Below are positions 62,622 through 64,000 of a stretch of 64,000 nucleotides of DNA, in pieces. Source of the stretch: Blattabacterium cuenoti (lineage in GTDB: Bacteria; Bacteroidota; Bacteroidia; Flavobacteriales; Blattabacteriaceae). Position 1 is the stretch's first letter, and each line of letters opens with the position of its first letter. Both the position numbers and the translations under genes were made by a program. The DNA lies in NCBI RefSeq assembly GCF_014251695.1, contig NZ_CP059195.1, positions 1 through 64,000 on the forward strand, written 5' to 3'. Below the pieces are notes generated by a model. That model saw only the letters and a list, made by a program, of their open reading frames with translations. It was not told the origin of the DNA and made no database searches.

Positions 62622-64000
62622 ATGATTCATCATTATTTATCAAACAAGAGAATAAAAATTATTTTCTCTTCTTCTTATTCCGATGAAGATATTGAAAATG
62701 ATAGCTCTTCCTCTTCTTATGGATCTGGAGGGAGAGGAACTGGTTATTATGGAGGATCTTCAATAAGAAGTAAAACTCCTGTTTTAGATAATTTTGGAAG
62801 AGATTTGAATTCCATAGCTATGGAAGGAAAATTAGACCCAGTAGTAGGTAGAGATAAAGAAGTGGAACGCGTCTCTCAAATATTGAGTAGGAGAAAAAAA
62901 AATAATCCTCTTCTTATAGGAGAACCTGGAGTAGGAAAATCTGCTATTGCTGAAGGATTAGCATTACGTATTGTACAAAAAAAAGTATCAAGAGTCTTGT
63001 ATAATAAAAGAGTAGTAGTCCTAGATTTAGCAAGTTTAGTTGCTGGAACTAAATATAGAGGACAATTTGAAGAAAGAATGAAAGCCATTATCAACGAATC
63101 AGAAAAAAATACAGGGCTCATTCTATTTATAGACGAGATACATACTATGATTGGAGCGGGAGGAACAACAGGGTCATTAGATGCCTCTAATATTTTTAAA
63201 CCAGCTTTAGCAAGAGGAGATATTCAATGTATTGGCGCAACCACACTAAATGAATATAGACAATATATAGAAAAAGATGGAGCATTAGAAAGAAGATTTC
63301 AAAAAATTATTGTTCAACCTTCTTCTGAAGAAGAAACTATAGAAATTTTAAAAAAAATAAAAGGAAAATATGAAAGTCATCATAATGTTATTTATACGGA
63401 AGAAGCTATAAAAGCTTGTGTACATCTCACTGTTCGGTATATTGTAGATCGCTTTTTACCGGATAAAGCAATTGATGCCTTAGACGAATCAGGATCTCGT
63501 GTTCACATGAAAAATATAAAAGTTCCTAAAGAAATAGTTCTGTTAGAAAAAGAATTAGAAAAAATTCGAAAAGAAAAATCTAAAGTTGTTAAAAGTCAAA
63601 AATACGAAGAAGCGGCACGTTTACGTGATACGGAGAAAGGTATAGAAAAACAATTAATAAAAGCTCAAAAAGAATGGGAAGAATCTTCTAAGAAGAATAA
63701 AGAAATTGTATCGGAAGAAAATGTTGAAGAAGTGGTATCTATGATGAGTGGAGTTCCAGTAAATAAGATAGCTCAAGCTGAAATGAAAAAATTGAGTAAA
63801 ATGATAGATATCCTAAAAGAAAAAATAGTAGGACAAAATGAAGCTGTAGAAAAAATAGTTAGAGCAGTTCAAAGAAATAGAACTGGATTAAAAGATCCTA
63901 ATTCTCCTATAGGATCCTTCATTTTTTTAGGACAAACAGGAGTTGGAAAAACTTATTTAGCAAAAATTTTTGCTAAAGAATTATTCGATTCGGAAGAATC
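62622..64000 (+). CDS. clpC: ClpC-type AAA+ unfoldase lacking the N-terminal domain; 3' end beyond window
   Basis: ClpC/ClpA-family unfoldase feeding ClpP. The visible 459 codons begin with ATG at 62622, shortly after an in-frame stop at 62616-62618. After a Ser/Gly-rich linker (SSSYSDEDIENDSSSSSYGS region) the first AAA+ module starts at KTPVLDNFGRDL (residues 51-62), with Walker A GEPGVGKS (100-107), Walker B LILFIDEIHTMIG, and the middle UVR-like EAARLRDTEKGIEKQL. The second AAA+ module begins with Walker A GQTGVGKT near the edge. The about 150-residue Clp_N double repeat normally before the linker is absent, and only 80 bp separate the gene from dnaX. AAA+ motifs look intact. Confidence 0.93.
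   Translation, partial: MIHHYLSNKRIKIIFSSSYSDEDIENDSSSSSYGSGGRGTGYYGGSSIRSKTPVLDNFGRDLNSIAMEGKLDPVVGRDKEVERVSQILSRRKKNNPLLIGEPGVGKSAIAEGLALRIVQKKVSRVLYNKRVVVLDLASLVAGTKYRGQFEERMKAIINESEKNTGLILFIDEIHTMIGAGGTTGSLDASNIFKPALARGDIQCIGATTLNEYRQYIEKDGALERRFQKIIVQPSSEEETIEILKKIKGKYESHHNVIYTEEAIKACVHLTVRYIVDRFLPDKAIDALDESGSRVHMKNIKVPKEIVLLEKELEKIRKEKSKVVKSQKYEEAARLRDTEKGIEKQLIKAQKEWEESSKKNKEIVSEENVEEVVSMMSGVPVNKIAQAEMKKLSKMIDILKEKIVGQNEAVEKIVRAVQRNRTGLKDPNSPIGSFIFLGQTGVGKTYLAKIFAKELFDSEE

Noticed and set aside
1..64000. Search for CRISPR arrays, insertion sequences, prophage, toxin-antitoxin or defence islands
   Set aside because: No spaced direct repeats, transposase motifs or recognisable accessory genes were seen on either strand; the window is core genome throughout.

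Overview
The window is a continuous piece of chromosome with very low GC content, densely coded, with short gaps, several overlapping genes and no mobile elements, rRNA, CRISPR or defence genes. The proteins are of Bacteroidetes/Flavobacteriia type: fused CcsBA, a Bacteroidetes-type Lrp, OstA-like and LptD-like envelope proteins, and local gene orders remembered from free-living Flavobacteria (LptD-RidA-OstA-aminotransferase-TruA-ABC exporter; flippase-dut-nucleotidyltransferase). Extreme AT bias, shrunken proteins and decaying core enzymes point to a long-term insect endosymbiont, most likely Blattabacterium of cockroaches. That assignment is inference from gene content, not a database match.

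Layout. 1-5636: information-processing run nusA-infB-aspS. 5628-8954: pyrophosphatase and a 2-oxoacid dehydrogenase E2 on the minus strand, then the NAD(P)HX repair enzyme on the plus strand. 8961-11058: lnt and tmRNA (both minus). 11104-16637: rod-shape operon mreB-mreC-mreD-mrdA-rodA, transcribed leftwards. 16731-25260: folK and an outer-membrane/LPS block (LptD-like, RidA, OstA/LptA-like), a class III aminotransferase, truA and an MsbA-like exporter. 25257-28898: SurA-like chaperone (minus), lptB, thiN, malate dehydrogenase (minus). 28996-36760: gcvP, tsaD (minus), a TamB-like giant. 36761-40119: the longest gene-free gap, an Lrp-family regulator, a 7TM-HD phosphodiesterase and tRNAs Ser(GCT), Pro(TGG), Arg(TCT). 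40117-45201: clpP (minus), flippase, a degenerate dUTPase, nucleotidyltransferase, tatA, lytic transglycosylase. 45305-53736: recA, an MBL-fold hydrolase, ccsBA, plsC, alaS. 53778-61047: sucA-sucB, then minus-strand lolD-esterase-TPR, then sucC. 61060-64000: dnaX and the start of clpC, which runs off the window.

How the genes work together. The metabolic genes serve the TCA cycle (sucA, sucB, sucC, mdh, a second E2), one-carbon/glycine metabolism (gcvP, folK), thiamine diphosphate supply to the E1 enzymes (thiN) and c-type cytochrome assembly (ccsBA). A large share maintains a Gram-negative envelope: rod-shape machinery, lipoprotein maturation (lnt) and release (lolD), LPS transport, outer-membrane chaperones and TamB.

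I see no obvious new multi-gene system. The notable signals are molecular decay or repurposing: a DnaX whose ATPase motifs are lost, a dUTPase without catalytic residues, a ClpC lacking its whole N-terminal domain, two envelope genes (lptD-like, lnt) whose conserved N-termini have no ATG/GTG/TTG start, and long A, T or G runs inside essential genes.
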